The notes: generated by a model not told the origin, from the sequence alone. DNA of 64,000 bases from Paenibacillus sp. JNUCC32 (GCF_014863545.1 NZ_CP062260.1:2480001-2544000); one strand, 5' to 3'; counted from the stretch's first letter, positions 39,223 through 49,118 are shown. Program-made: numbers and translations.

Positions 39223-39783
39223 TCAAGTTTCCCTCTTGATGATACCGGCCAAAAGAATCTCTCCCATATCGCGCAGGCCCTCCTGAAGGGTCATGCTGCT
39301 CCTGTTTGCCGCCGAGTCCTCCATTAACCGATAAAAGCCCCCTACATACAGATCAATGAATATTTTGGCGTTAAACGGCCGGAGCAAGCCTTGACGAATG
39401 CCTTCCTGAAATAATTCGGCAATGCTGCCCCATTGCTCATTTAGAAATTGGTCGAGGCGGTTCCATTGGTTAGGATAATAACGCTGCAGCTCCGTGATGA
39501 GGTTTAGCTCGATAAACTGAAAATCAGCCGGGATAAGAATCAGACATCGTCTAAGTTTCTCCAATGTGCTGAGGCTCGCGTTATTCATGATTTCCTTCTC
39601 TTTATGCTGAAGCTCATCGATCGCCCCCTCGAGAATTTCGGCAATTAGCTCATCTTTGGAAGGGAAAACGCCATACAGGGTTTTCGTGCTCATCCCCAGC
39701 TGTTTGGCCAGTTCACCCATCGTAAATCGCAATCCGATTCTCCGGATTTCCTTGCTTGCCGCCTCGACAATTCGTTCTCTCAT
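39223..39783 (-). CDS. TetR/AcrR-family transcriptional regulator
   Basis: 186 residues; the N-terminal HTH (TMGELAKQLGMSTKTLYGVFPSKDELIAEIL) is typical TetR. The C-terminal ligand domain is divergent. It is probably autoregulated together with the downstream small membrane protein. GGGGGG lies nine bases before the ATG. Confidence 0.92.
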   Translation of the reverse strand: MRERIVEAASKEIRRIGLRFTMGELAKQLGMSTKTLYGVFPSKDELIAEILEGAIDELQHKEKEIMNNASLSTLEKLRRCLILIPADFQFIELNLITELQRYYPNQWNRLDQFLNEQWGSIAELFQEGIRQGLLRPFNAKIFIDLYVGGFYRLMEDSAANRSSMTLQEGLRDMGEILLAGIIKRET

Positions 39784-39804
39784 AGAAATTTACCCCCCTA
39801 CCCC

Positions 39805-39832
39805 GGAAAATATATAAACAATATCATTTTCC
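39805..39832. promoter_or_regulatory. Candidate TetR operator
   Basis: Inverted arms GGAAAAT (39805-39811) and ATTTTCC (39826-39832) separated by 14 A/T-rich bases, 22 bp upstream of the tetR start codon. The arrangement fits a TetR dimer site; evidence is symmetry and location only. Confidence 0.4.
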
Positions 39833-39893
39833 GCATTTCCCTTACATATTATCCCGATTCCTTCTTTGTGTCAAACGAAAGGCTGATCACAAC

Positions 39894-39926
39894 GAAAAGA
39901 GACAGCATGGAATGCTGTCTCCAAAA
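39894..39926 (-). terminator. Terminator of the GH3 operon
   Basis: A 10-bp perfect stem (39899-39908 with 39912-39921), loop 3 nt, followed by TTTT on the minus strand; A-run on the other side. It lies 55 bp after the GH3 stop codon. Confidence 0.8.
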
Positions 39927-39976
39927 ACATCGATAGCTTAGACATATAGGCAAACCCTTTGAAATAGGCTTACGCT

Positions 39977-42301
39977 TCAGGCTTTTACCTTCAACTCAAC
40001 AACACCGTTCTCCCAATCCGAGTGGCCGCCTACAACGATGTTAACTCGGCAAGGGACGACATCGTAATCCATGTTGCGGTTCCAGATGGCCAGTTCCTCG
40101 AAGCCGAGCTCGAACGTAACGGTGGTGCTGTCCCCGGGCTCCAGCATAACCTTCTTGAATCCCTTCAATTCTCGAAGTCGGCGGGTAATCCCTGATTGAT
40201 CGGCTTGTATGTAAAGCTGTACGACTTCGTCCCCCTTCAGCTTTCCGCTGTTCTTCAACTCCGCGCACACCTCGACACGACTTCCGGAGCGAAGCTCGTC
40301 AAGCGTCACTTCATTCTGGGAGATGGCCGGAGATCCATATTCAAACGAGCTGTAACTCAAGCCGAATCCGAACGGATATAACGGTTTGGACGGCATATCG
40401 ACATAGGGACGAGGGCGCCCTGCGTTTTTCTGATTGTAATAAACCGGCAATTGACCTACGGAGCGTGGAATCGAGACGGGCAGCTTTCCGCTCGGGTTCA
40501 CTTGGCCAAACAGGATTTCTCCGATGGCACGGCCCCCTTCGCTGCCGGGATACCAAGCGCACAGCAAGGCATTGCTAAGCTCGGCCACCTCGCCGACGGC
40601 GAGCGGACGTCCCTGAATGAGCACGGTGATCACCGGTTTGCCGATCGCGTGAATTTCCCGAACCAACTGCTCCTGTATCCCGCCTAAGCGAAGTTCGGCT
40701 AGATCGACTCCTTCCCCGCAGTCCATTTCCGTCGGATCCCCCTCCGCTACGATCGCTGCTCCGTTATTGTCAAACGTGCCTCCGAATTGACGAGCACTGC
40801 TGCCGCCAAGCACGAGCACGACCGCGTCCGCGGAACGGGCCGCTTCGATTGCTTCAGGCAAGCCCTGGGTGGACATGCCTCGAACGCTGCATCCTGGAGC
40901 GAAGACGATGTCCGTGCCTTCGGGAGCAGCCATCCGAATGCCTTGAAGCGCCGTGACTCCGCTGCCCTCGCGCTGAACGCTGGTGTAGTCCCCGAGCTGG
41001 TTGTAGAGACGGTCCGCATTAGGACCGATGACCGCCAGCCGTTTGATACTGCTGTGATTCAATGGCAGTACGCCTTCATCGTTTTTAAGAAGCACAACCG
41101 CTTCTCTTGCGACGGAAACGTTCAACGCTCTGGCGGCTGCATTGTTCACGGTCGAAGCAGCCAAGCCCTCGTCAACGTACGGCTGCTCGAACAGCCCCAA
41201 CCGGAATTTCAGGCCAAGCACCCGACCAACCGCGAGGTCGATGCTCTCCATATCGGCCTTCCCTTGCTCCACCGCTTGTTCAAGCGTCGTGAACGACTTG
41301 TCCCACAGGCTTAGATCCACCCCGGATGAGAGAGCAAGCGCAGCTGCCGACTCATAGTCTCCCGTAATGGACACCAAACGGTCGATGGCCGTTCCATCCG
41401 CCATGACAATCCCATCAAATCCCCATTCATCTCTCAGAATGCCGGTTAACAGCTTATCATTGGCATGACATGGAATTCCGTCGAGTTCATTATAGGCCGC
41501 CATGACGCCAGCCGCCCCTGCCTTGATCCCCGCCTCCGCGGCAGGCAGGTGGATTTCCCGCAGCTCGCGCTCGCCTGCGGGAACCGGGCCTGCGTTCCGT
41601 CCGCCCTGCCCTGCTCCTTGAGCGCATAGATGCTTGAGCACGGCAGCTGCCTTATCGTGTTTCTTCCATTCTTCCGGGTTTCTTCCCTGCATGCCAAACA
41701 CAACCGCCTCCGTCATTCGCGCAGCCAGGTAAGGATCTTCTCCGTAACATTCCTCGGAGCGTCCCCACCGCGGATCCTGCAGGATGTCCAGTACCGAGAC
41801 CAAGCCTAAATGCGCGCCTCGGCTGCGGATCTCGGAGGCCACATGGGAATAGGCGCTTTCAATTAATTCGGGATTCCAGGTGGAACCGATGGCCGTATTG
41901 ACGGGCAGAAGCGTTCCGTCTAGCGCTTGATGGCCGTGGGGGCATTCCTCCGAGAGCAGGACGGGAATGCCGAGCCGGCTGTGTTCGATCACGTAACGCT
42001 GAATGGCGTTCGCCACCTTCGCGTTGTCCTTCGTAGGAATCCCGTTCTCATAGGTCACCCCGGACCAAGGATCCGCCCGGAACAGACCGTACAGCGCCCC
42101 CATGCCGGCCCCCCATTCAACATGCTCCTTGAATAGGTCGGTCAGTTCAAACTCCGTTTCGGTCCCTTCGCTTCGCCGATATGCCATCCAGCCGTACAAG
42201 TGCTGGTTCAGCTGCCCGACCTTCTCCCGCAGCGTCATTCTGGACAATAAATCCTCTACGCGCTCGTCTACGGGGAGCGCAGCATTCCGATATTTCTCCA
42301 T
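39977..42301 (-). CDS. Glycoside hydrolase family 3 (beta-glucosidase / beta-xylosidase)
   Basis: 774 residues: N-terminal TIM barrel with nucleophile Asp in GIVMADGTAIDRL, an alpha/beta sandwich domain (from about 400), and a C-terminal fibronectin III-like domain. No signal peptide, so it hydrolyses imported beta-linked oligosaccharides from the non-reducing end. It is the last gene of the operon after the YesN-like regulator. The ATG at 42301 lies ten bases from AAGGAG; an ATG three codons earlier is too close to that site. The usual SDW around the nucleophile is ADG here. Confidence 0.92.
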   Translation of the reverse strand: MEKYRNAALPVDERVEDLLSRMTLREKVGQLNQHLYGWMAYRRSEGTETEFELTDLFKEHVEWGAGMGALYGLFRADPWSGVTYENGIPTKDNAKVANAIQRYVIEHSRLGIPVLLSEECPHGHQALDGTLLPVNTAIGSTWNPELIESAYSHVASEIRSRGAHLGLVSVLDILQDPRWGRSEECYGEDPYLAARMTEAVVFGMQGRNPEEWKKHDKAAAVLKHLCAQGAGQGGRNAGPVPAGERELREIHLPAAEAGIKAGAAGVMAAYNELDGIPCHANDKLLTGILRDEWGFDGIVMADGTAIDRLVSITGDYESAAALALSSGVDLSLWDKSFTTLEQAVEQGKADMESIDLAVGRVLGLKFRLGLFEQPYVDEGLAASTVNNAAARALNVSVAREAVVLLKNDEGVLPLNHSSIKRLAVIGPNADRLYNQLGDYTSVQREGSGVTALQGIRMAAPEGTDIVFAPGCSVRGMSTQGLPEAIEAARSADAVVLVLGGSSARQFGGTFDNNGAAIVAEGDPTEMDCGEGVDLAELRLGGIQEQLVREIHAIGKPVITVLIQGRPLAVGEVAELSNALLCAWYPGSEGGRAIGEILFGQVNPSGKLPVSIPRSVGQLPVYYNQKNAGRPRPYVDMPSKPLYPFGFGLSYSSFEYGSPAISQNEVTLDELRSGSRVEVCAELKNSGKLKGDEVVQLYIQADQSGITRRLRELKGFKKVMLEPGDSTTVTFELGFEELAIWNRNMDYDVVPCRVNIVVGGHSDWENGVVELKVKA

Positions 42302-42341
42302 ATTCCCCATACTCCTTCCATCCTGGTCGTCATGCTTTTAA

Positions 42342-43916
42342 TCATTCTTTGATATTCAAGACCCGATATTTCTTGGGCGTCATGCCCGTGTACAGTTTGA
42401 AGACGGATACAAAATACTTGTATTCTTTGTAACCGACGCGGTCGGCAATCTCAAACACCTTGTCCTGCGTCGTCAGCAGCAGCTTTCTCGCCTCGTTGAT
42501 GCGCAATTCGTTCATGTATTCGCTGAAGCTTTTTCCCGTGCTTTGTTTAAAAATATTGCTGAAGTAGCTGGGCGTAATCTTTAAATACGCTGCCACTTCC
42601 GACGCTTTCAGGTCGCTCAGATAATGATCCGCCATATACTTCTTGGCCTTCTCAATGATCCAGAACGATCTGTCGATGCCGACCCTGTCGATCAGCTGCA
42701 GCAGATCAAACACTTCGGTGGATATCGCCAGACGAATCGCGTCGGGATGATTGAACACCTCCAGGTCGATCGTTCTCTCCAGGCCATGCTCCAGCTGGGT
42801 CAGGCCGCTTTGACGAAGTCGCTGCCGCAGCATGATGGACAGTTCATCACACACGTTCACCATATCCGTCAACAGGTACCGCTGATCCCGGAAGAATCGG
42901 AACATGCCGTCGATTAGCTCTTCCAGCATTTCGGCATCCTGCTTGAATAATGCCACGGACAGTTTCGAGACCATGTCGGCACTGTCGAAATCGTGCTTGG
43001 CCCGGCCGTTATCCACCTCGGACTTATATTCTCGATCCAGCAAGGGGCGCTGTTCCAAGGCATAATAAGGCAATAACGCTCGCACCTGCGAGCAGATGGC
43101 TGCCGTTTGGTCCAGGGAAGCGTAAGCATCCGATACCGCGCCATACAAACGATGCTCTTCCGGCCAGGCATCCAGCATCGCCTGCAGAATTTCATCCCAC
43201 TGCCGCTTCGGGCGCGGCTGATCCGTCATCAGCAGGGTCAACAGCAGATTTTTATGCACAAACACGGATACTTGACGAATTCCGCTGGTTTCGAGGTTTT
43301 CACGAACCGTTCGGATCCATACATGCTGCAGCATCGTTAAATCCTGTTCCGATACGGAAGCTGCAAGGTTCGAGAACTTCTCCAGCTGCGTAGCCATGAG
43401 TTTATATTCGGCACCGTTTACTAAATCGCCGGGCACCGCCTTGGCCAATGAAGTTTCATTATGCGCTGCCATGTCGGAAAGCCACAGCTCGGCATCCTTC
43501 GATGATCCGTCGACACGGATATCTTGGTTGCGAATGTCTTCCACGATTCCGGTCACGGCGGCCACCAATTCGTCAATATCGACGGGCTTCAACAAGTAAT
43601 CGGTTACATCAAGCTTGATGGCTTGGCGGGCATACTCGAATTCCTCATAACCGCTGATCATGATGACCCGAATCTGAGGATGACGGAGCTTCAGCTCCTT
43701 AGCAAGCTGAAGCCCGTCCATTCCCTCCATTCGGATGTCCGTCAGAACCAGATCAATCTCGTGTTCCTGCACCACCTGCAAAGCTTCATTGCCGTCATAA
43801 GCCTCGGCGACGACCTCGACTCCATAATCCGCCCAGTCAATGGTATAGTGCAAGCCCTGACAGATCACCGGTTCATCGTCAACGATCAGCATTTTTACTG
43901 TCTTCACGTGTTGCAT
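42342..43916 (-). CDS. YesN-like response regulator (REC + AraC HTH)
   Basis: 524 residues. The receiver domain has LIVDDEP, phospho-acceptor Asp in LVLTDIRMEGMDGLQ and Lys in YLLKPVD; the C-terminal AraC HTH contains LKASEVAAYLKITPSYFSNIF and ends MTPKKYRVLN. It overlaps the end of the kinase gene by 38 bases, so the pair is translationally coupled. Starts ATG 43916 or GTG 43931 are both possible. Confidence 0.92.
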   Translation of the reverse strand: MQHVKTVKMLIVDDEPVICQGLHYTIDWADYGVEVVAEAYDGNEALQVVQEHEIDLVLTDIRMEGMDGLQLAKELKLRHPQIRVIMISGYEEFEYARQAIKLDVTDYLLKPVDIDELVAAVTGIVEDIRNQDIRVDGSSKDAELWLSDMAAHNETSLAKAVPGDLVNGAEYKLMATQLEKFSNLAASVSEQDLTMLQHVWIRTVRENLETSGIRQVSVFVHKNLLLTLLMTDQPRPKRQWDEILQAMLDAWPEEHRLYGAVSDAYASLDQTAAICSQVRALLPYYALEQRPLLDREYKSEVDNGRAKHDFDSADMVSKLSVALFKQDAEMLEELIDGMFRFFRDQRYLLTDMVNVCDELSIMLRQRLRQSGLTQLEHGLERTIDLEVFNHPDAIRLAISTEVFDLLQLIDRVGIDRSFWIIEKAKKYMADHYLSDLKASEVAAYLKITPSYFSNIFKQSTGKSFSEYMNELRINEARKLLLTTQDKVFEIADRVGYKEYKYFVSVFKLYTGMTPKKYRVLNIKE

Positions 43917-45702
43917 CGTACGATTCACCACCGTAGGTTTCAGAATATGGAAGCTTGAGGCGAATCAAGGTTCCTTGCGATGAAGCCTCAATCACTTCCA
44001 GTCCGTAGCGTTCTCCGAAAAATAGGTATAAACGTTCATGAATGTTGCTGAGCGCACCTCGTGTGCGGCCGGCTTGGACTCCGATTCGCAGGGATTCCCT
44101 GACTTCTTCCAAAGTAGAATCGTCCATACCCCGGCCGTTATCCTGCACGTCGATCCAAATCTCATCCTCCCGCTTATACGCGATGACCGTTATCCTGGCG
44201 ACCGGCTCGCGCCGATCAAGGCCATGCTTGAGAAAATTCTCGACCAAAGGCTGAATGGTAGCCTTCAAGGTAAGCGAATTCGCCAGATCATATTCCATGT
44301 ACAGCGCATATTTCAGTTTACGCCCCAGCCGTCTCTGCTGCAAATACAAATAGGAGCGTACGAATTCCATTTCTTTAGCAAGGCTGGTCTCATAATGGCC
44401 ATTGTTCAGACTGGAACGCAGGAATCGGGACAAAATTTCGATGAGCTGGCTGGACTCGACGGCCTTCTCCAGCCTGGCGGTCCAGCGGATCATATCCAGC
44501 GTATTATAGAGAAAATGCGGATCCATCTGCTCCTGCAGCAGGCGCAGCTCGGATTCGCGCTCCCTCAGTTCCAGCTTGTATTTATGCTCGATCAGTTCCT
44601 GAATCGTGGAGACCATATCGTTAAACCTGCGGTTCAGCTCGGAAATCTCATCCTTGGAACGAATGGGGACCCGAGCGTTGAAATCGCCGAGCTTTACGCG
44701 ATTGGTCTCAATCTTCAGGCGCAGGATCGGCCTGATAATCGTATAGTGGAACCCGATCAAGGCCGATAAGCCCAACAGGAGAATTCCGATGAGAATAACC
44801 TGCATCAAGATGGATACGCCGCGTACATCCTGATCCAACGCAGCCTTGGGCACCATGGAAACGATCGTCCAATCGGTATTCTCCATCCGTTGATGAAATG
44901 TCAAATACGCTTCCCCGTCGTGTCGGTACGTGGAAGAGCCCATCGTCCCGGCGGTTATGATATCCGTAATCGCTTTCCCATCGCCGATATCCAAGGATAG
45001 CAATTCTTTGGAGGGCAGTACGATTTGTCCTTCGGCATTCACAATGAACACCATGCCTTCGTCCCTCGTCAACCCCCGCTGCAGCTGTTTAAGAATACTG
45101 GCTTCATCCATGCGGATGACGAGCCTAGCCAGCGGGAGCGTGATCTCGTCATAGGAATTCAGAACCCGGAACAATGAGACGAGGTTTACTTCACCATACC
45201 AGCCGCTGGTGGAAGGATAGCCGTTGCTCCACACGATTCCGCCTTTATGCTCGTCCGCCAGCCGGTTCCAAGACTCTTCGTTGCCGTGAATCGGCTCGCC
45301 CATCTCAATGGAATTGCCGTTAAACCCGGTAATCGAAATGGATTTGATATAGTTTTTGGACATGAGCTGAAACGTCAGGAATCCTTCGAGATTCTGCTTC
45401 AACTGCTCCGCCCTCCCGCTCTCTGGCGGTGGATCAAGGCGCAGGTATTGGCGCATGTCATTGCTCAATATCAAATAATCGGCGATATCCTCGATCATGG
45501 CCGTTTGTTCTTCCAGCTGGTTCGTTACGATCTCCAGGCTGCGTTGGCTTGATTGGATAAATTGGCCGCGCAGCACTTCGTTCAGCTTGTCTTGGGCCAG
45601 GACGCCGACCCCCAGCGTAGGCAGAATGACAAAAAAGAGGAAAATGACCAGAGCCTTCTGTTTCAGACCATAATTCCCGATCCAGCCCAAACTGCTGCGC
45701 AT
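43879..45702 (-). CDS. YesM-like sensor histidine kinase
   Basis: 607 residues: membrane helix near the N-terminus (ALVIFLFFVILPTLGVGVL), extracellular Cache-like region, second helix around SILMQVILIGILLLGLSALIG, HAMP, phospho-acceptor His in EQMDPHFLYNTLDMIRW, and ATP-binding motifs LVENFLKHGLDR and VQDNGRGM. It follows the permease gene by 47 bp. ATG 45702 has GAGGG seven bases upstream. It probably senses the sugar imported by the same operon. Confidence 0.92.
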   Translation of the reverse strand: MRSSLGWIGNYGLKQKALVIFLFFVILPTLGVGVLAQDKLNEVLRGQFIQSSQRSLEIVTNQLEEQTAMIEDIADYLILSNDMRQYLRLDPPPESGRAEQLKQNLEGFLTFQLMSKNYIKSISITGFNGNSIEMGEPIHGNEESWNRLADEHKGGIVWSNGYPSTSGWYGEVNLVSLFRVLNSYDEITLPLARLVIRMDEASILKQLQRGLTRDEGMVFIVNAEGQIVLPSKELLSLDIGDGKAITDIITAGTMGSSTYRHDGEAYLTFHQRMENTDWTIVSMVPKAALDQDVRGVSILMQVILIGILLLGLSALIGFHYTIIRPILRLKIETNRVKLGDFNARVPIRSKDEISELNRRFNDMVSTIQELIEHKYKLELRERESELRLLQEQMDPHFLYNTLDMIRWTARLEKAVESSQLIEILSRFLRSSLNNGHYETSLAKEMEFVRSYLYLQQRRLGRKLKYALYMEYDLANSLTLKATIQPLVENFLKHGLDRREPVARITVIAYKREDEIWIDVQDNGRGMDDSTLEEVRESLRIGVQAGRTRGALSNIHERLYLFFGERYGLEVIEASSQGTLIRLKLPYSETYGGESYDATREDSKNADR

Positions 45703-45749
45703 GTCCATTCCCTCTTTCGATGACTTCATGATGTTGAGCTGAAACCGGA

Positions 45750-46580
45750 TTAACCTTTGACTGCGCCTGCCGTCATGCCGTTAACGAGCTGCTTTTGCAG
45801 GAGCAGGTAAAAAATAATGATCGGTATAAGCGCGATCGTCAACGCAGCCATTTGCAGCGTAAGGCTGGCCGTCTCAATGCCGACAAAGTTGGCGAGCCCA
45901 AGCGGCAATGTTTTCAGCGACGATGAACTGATCAAGACGAGTGCGAACAAGTACTCGTTCCAATTATAGATAAAGTTCAAGATCACGACGGTTGAAATCG
46001 CCGGACGAGTGATCGGTAATATGATCGACCAGAAAATCTTGAATACGCCCGCGCCGTCCATGACGCCCGACTCCTCCAAATCCTTCGGAAACCCTCTCAT
46101 GAAACCCTCCAGGATAAAGATCGTCAAGGACAAATGGAACGCCGTGTATGGAAGAATCAGCGATAAGTGGGTATCCAGCAAATGCAGATTCCGCATGATC
46201 AAGAAAATCGGAATCAAGGTCGCATGAATCGGAACGACCATGCCCAGCAGAAATATCGCGTAAGTTGCACCGCGCAGCTTAAAATTGAACCTTGCCAAGA
46301 AGTATGCCGCAAGCGATCCAAGAAGGACCGTCACGACCAACGATACGACCGTTACGATGATGCTGTTAAGGAAGTAGGTATCCATATTCGCCACTTCCCA
46401 TGCCTTCGCGTAATTGGAGAACTGCAGCTCGGTCGGTATGGAGAACGGGTTCGCCGCATATTCCTGCTCGGTTTTGAACGAATCTACGATCATCCAAAAG
46501 AAAGGGATTATATTAATAATAGCGAATATCCCCAAAAAAGTGTATGCCGATAAATGGAACCATTTCGTTTGTCTGTACAT
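45750..46580 (-). CDS. Carbohydrate ABC transporter permease (MalG type)
   Basis: 276 residues, six helices. EAA loop EESGVMDGAGVFKIFWSIILP and C-terminal LLLQKQLVNGMTAGAVKG are typical of the MalG/CUT1 family. It begins 16 bp after the MalF-type permease. Confidence 0.93.
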   Translation of the reverse strand: MYRQTKWFHLSAYTFLGIFAIINIIPFFWMIVDSFKTEQEYAANPFSIPTELQFSNYAKAWEVANMDTYFLNSIIVTVVSLVVTVLLGSLAAYFLARFNFKLRGATYAIFLLGMVVPIHATLIPIFLIMRNLHLLDTHLSLILPYTAFHLSLTIFILEGFMRGFPKDLEESGVMDGAGVFKIFWSIILPITRPAISTVVILNFIYNWNEYLFALVLISSSSLKTLPLGLANFVGIETASLTLQMAALTIALIPIIIFYLLLQKQLVNGMTAGAVKG

Positions 46581-46596
46581 CTCCTCCCTCTCCCTT

Positions 46597-47469
46597 CTAT
46601 TCCTTTTCTCTCGCCAATCGATTTACGATCGTGATGACGATAAGGCTAAACAGCAGAATCAATACGGATACCGCGCTGCCGTAGCCGAATCTCATATTCA
46701 TAAACGAGTTGTTGTACATATAGACGGTCATAACCTCCGTCGCATGTGCCGGTCCGCCGCCCGTCATGATCTGGATCAGATCGAACACGCGGAACGAATT
46801 ACTGATGCTGTAGACAACGGACACGAGCAATGTTCCTCGGATCATCGGGATCGTAATCCGCATGATCCGGCTTAAACCAGTCGCGCCGTCCAGGGCAGCC
46901 GCCTCATTGACTTCATCGGGGATATTCTGCAGCGCGGCCAATAGAATGATCATATATAAGCCGCAGTTTTGCCATATATAAGCGATGCTGATGGAGATCA
47001 TGGACCAGAACGGATCCCCCAGCCAATTTTGCTGCCAGCTCTCAAGACCCAGAACGCCGAGCAGGTTATTCAGCATCCCGTATTCCGTGTTGTACACCAT
47101 GCCCCAGATCAGGGATACCATAACCGATGAAATGACGACCGGCAGGAATCCGATGGTCCGGAAGAAGCTGGAGCCCTTGAGTCCTCGATTCAGCAGCAGG
47201 GCCAGCAGCAGGCCAAGCGGAATCTGACCCGCTATCCCGGTAAACATGATAATGATGTTGTTCTTAACGGACAGCCAAAAAATATCATCCTTGAAAATAT
47301 CTACGAAATTGTCCAGCCCGATAAAACGCATGGGCGTGATTCCGTCCCAGTTCATTAATGAATAATAAACCGATAAGCCGATGGGAAATATGGCAATACA
47401 TATATAGATAATAAGTGCTGGCGCCAAGCCCAAGAATATAGCCCATTTCGTATGCTTAAGCGTATGCAT
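46597..47469 (-). CDS. Carbohydrate ABC transporter permease (MalF type)
   Basis: 290 residues, six helices, EAA loop NEAAALDGATGLSRIMRITIP. The start at 47469 has AAAGGAG upstream; the open frame extends 23 codons further through a terminator hairpin, which argues against the longer form. Confidence 0.92.
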   Translation of the reverse strand: MHTLKHTKWAIFLGLAPALIIYICIAIFPIGLSVYYSLMNWDGITPMRFIGLDNFVDIFKDDIFWLSVKNNIIIMFTGIAGQIPLGLLLALLLNRGLKGSSFFRTIGFLPVVISSVMVSLIWGMVYNTEYGMLNNLLGVLGLESWQQNWLGDPFWSMISISIAYIWQNCGLYMIILLAALQNIPDEVNEAAALDGATGLSRIMRITIPMIRGTLLVSVVYSISNSFRVFDLIQIMTGGGPAHATEVMTVYMYNNSFMNMRFGYGSAVSVLILLFSLIVITIVNRLAREKE

Positions 47470-47500
47470 TGGCTTAACTCCTTTCTTTCTGCCTTTAATA

Positions 47501-47527
47501 AGAAAAACCCGCTGCCGGGTTTTTCTT
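47501..47527 (-). terminator. Internal terminator between binding protein and permease genes
   Basis: Stem AGAAAAACCCG (47501-47511) with CGGGTTTTTCT (47516-47526), loop CTGC. On the minus strand it has the canonical GC stem followed by TTTTTCTT. It sits in the 99-bp gap of an otherwise co-oriented operon, so it should partly stop transcription and yield more binding protein than permease. Confidence 0.8.
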
Positions 47528-47568
47528 TGTGCCATCATGATCTTGACTTAAGGAAGGAAATTCGCAAC

Positions 47569-48864
47569 TTACTTCATGCTGTCGAAAGCTTCCTGAACCT
47601 CTTGGGCGAGTTCCTCCGGCGTCCCTCTGCCGATGGTCAGAGCCTGCAATCCGTTCTGCATGACGTCGGTAACTTGCGTCGGAATGACGCTGTCGAACAC
47701 CGGTGCCGTTCCCTTGTTGGTCAACTCCAGCATCTCCTTGAGATACGGGCTCGCATCTTCAGGAATTTCAACGTTGGCCGGTACGACAACGCCTTTACTG
47801 ATCAGATCTTTGTACAGGTCCTCATTGACAAAAAACTTAATGAATTCCTCGGCAGCCGCTTTCTTTTCATCGCTCAATCCTTTTTTAATGGAGATGCCGT
47901 ACTGAACGACGCCCGCGCTTTTCACCGGATCGCCGGATCCGCCAGGGACGCTCGGGAAGAGCGCAATGCCGAATTTGTCCCCTTCCTCGTTGTTGATGCG
48001 GATTCTTCCGTCAACGGTAGAAGAAGAAATATGCATCGCTGCTTTGCCTTGAATGAAATAGTCCTGCCCTTGGACGGAATCCATGTTGTTCGCATCCGTA
48101 TTGAATGCTCCCAGTTTGGACAGTTCGTCGATGACGGCAATCGCTTTCACGTATTCGGGATCGGTAAATTTGGCTTCCTTGTTCAGAATTTTCTGCAAGA
48201 AGTCACTGCCTACGTAACGGTCCCCGATAATCGACAAGAAGGACGATTGAAGCGGCCATTTCTCTTTGTTGCCCAAGGAGATCGGCGTAATGCCGGCTTC
48301 CTTCAGCTTTTTCACCGCATCGATGAATTCGTCGTAGGTAGCCGGAAATTGGTCATAACCGACCCCGGCGAACATCTCTTTATTGTAATAAATAATGTCC
48401 ACGAAGGTTTGTTTGGTCGGCACGGCGAATTGACTGCCGTTCTGGTTAAATCCGGCCAACGCGTCCTCAGGCAAAATATCATTCCAGTTATCCATCAGGT
48501 CATCCAGCGGCATCAGCAGATCCCCGGCTACCAGAGGAGCCAGGTCGGCACCAGGCCATACGACGTTGATATCCGACAGGTTGTTGGCGGCAGCCAACGT
48601 GCGCAGCTTCGTTTTATACTCCGTTGCCGCTACCCCGTCCTGCTTGATGATAATGTCGGGATGCTGTTTTTCGAATTCGGCGATCCGCTCTTTGTACACC
48701 TCGTTATCCACGTTCGGCGATGTCCATGGATGCATGATGTTCAAGGTAACCTTTTCCGGCTCGGCAGCGTCTTTCTCTCCGGAGCCGCAAGCGACGGTTG
48801 ACATGAGCAGCAGCGCAGCTGTTCCGGTGAGCAGCATCGTTCTAAGCTTCTTAGACGTTTTCAT
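47569..48864 (-). CDS. Sugar ABC transporter solute-binding lipoprotein (MalE type)
   Basis: 431 residues, lipobox STVAC after the signal region, then a family 1 binding domain (NIMHPWTSPNVDNEVYKERIAEFEKQHPDI). First gene of the operon MalE-MalF-MalG-YesM-YesN-GH3. GAGAGGGG precedes the ATG. The ligand is probably a beta-linked oligosaccharide, perhaps mannan-derived given GH130 just upstream (inference). Confidence 0.93.
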   Translation of the reverse strand: MKTSKKLRTMLLTGTAALLLMSTVACGSGEKDAAEPEKVTLNIMHPWTSPNVDNEVYKERIAEFEKQHPDIIIKQDGVAATEYKTKLRTLAAANNLSDINVVWPGADLAPLVAGDLLMPLDDLMDNWNDILPEDALAGFNQNGSQFAVPTKQTFVDIIYYNKEMFAGVGYDQFPATYDEFIDAVKKLKEAGITPISLGNKEKWPLQSSFLSIIGDRYVGSDFLQKILNKEAKFTDPEYVKAIAVIDELSKLGAFNTDANNMDSVQGQDYFIQGKAAMHISSSTVDGRIRINNEEGDKFGIALFPSVPGGSGDPVKSAGVVQYGISIKKGLSDEKKAAAEEFIKFFVNEDLYKDLISKGVVVPANVEIPEDASPYLKEMLELTNKGTAPVFDSVIPTQVTDVMQNGLQALTIGRGTPEELAQEVQEAFDSMK

Positions 48865-49085
48865 TTAATATACCCCTCTCTTTATATGTTACATATCATG
48901 TTCTTATATTTAACAATATAAGATATATTAATTATACAATCGGGTTAGCGATCCCAATATCCGCTAAAAAAACGATTTCATCTAATTTTTTTAAGTCATT
49001 TTGGACAAAACGGGCTTCTTATTCATCATATTTCTCTCAAATGCGTTAATTTTCATTACATTAAATTCACGTTTTTCCATTTTAA

Positions 49086-49100
49086 TGGTATCGCTTACAT
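49086..49100 (-). promoter_or_regulatory. cre box upstream of the third importer operon
   Basis: Minus strand ATGTAAGCGATACCA matches all fixed positions of WTGNAANCGNWNNCW. It lies in the 296-bp gap between GH130 and the binding-protein gene, about 220 bp from the latter's start. The rest of that gap is very A/T rich and carries a TATAAT-like -10 near 48938 without a clear -35. Confidence 0.65.
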
Positions 49101-49118
49101 CTTAGGTTCTACGGAAAG

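Noticed and set aside
47452..48801. A 449-codon plus-strand open frame opposite the MalE-type gene
   Set aside because: It is antisense to a clear lipoprotein gene, has no ribosome site, and its translation is His/Arg/Phe-rich without family features.
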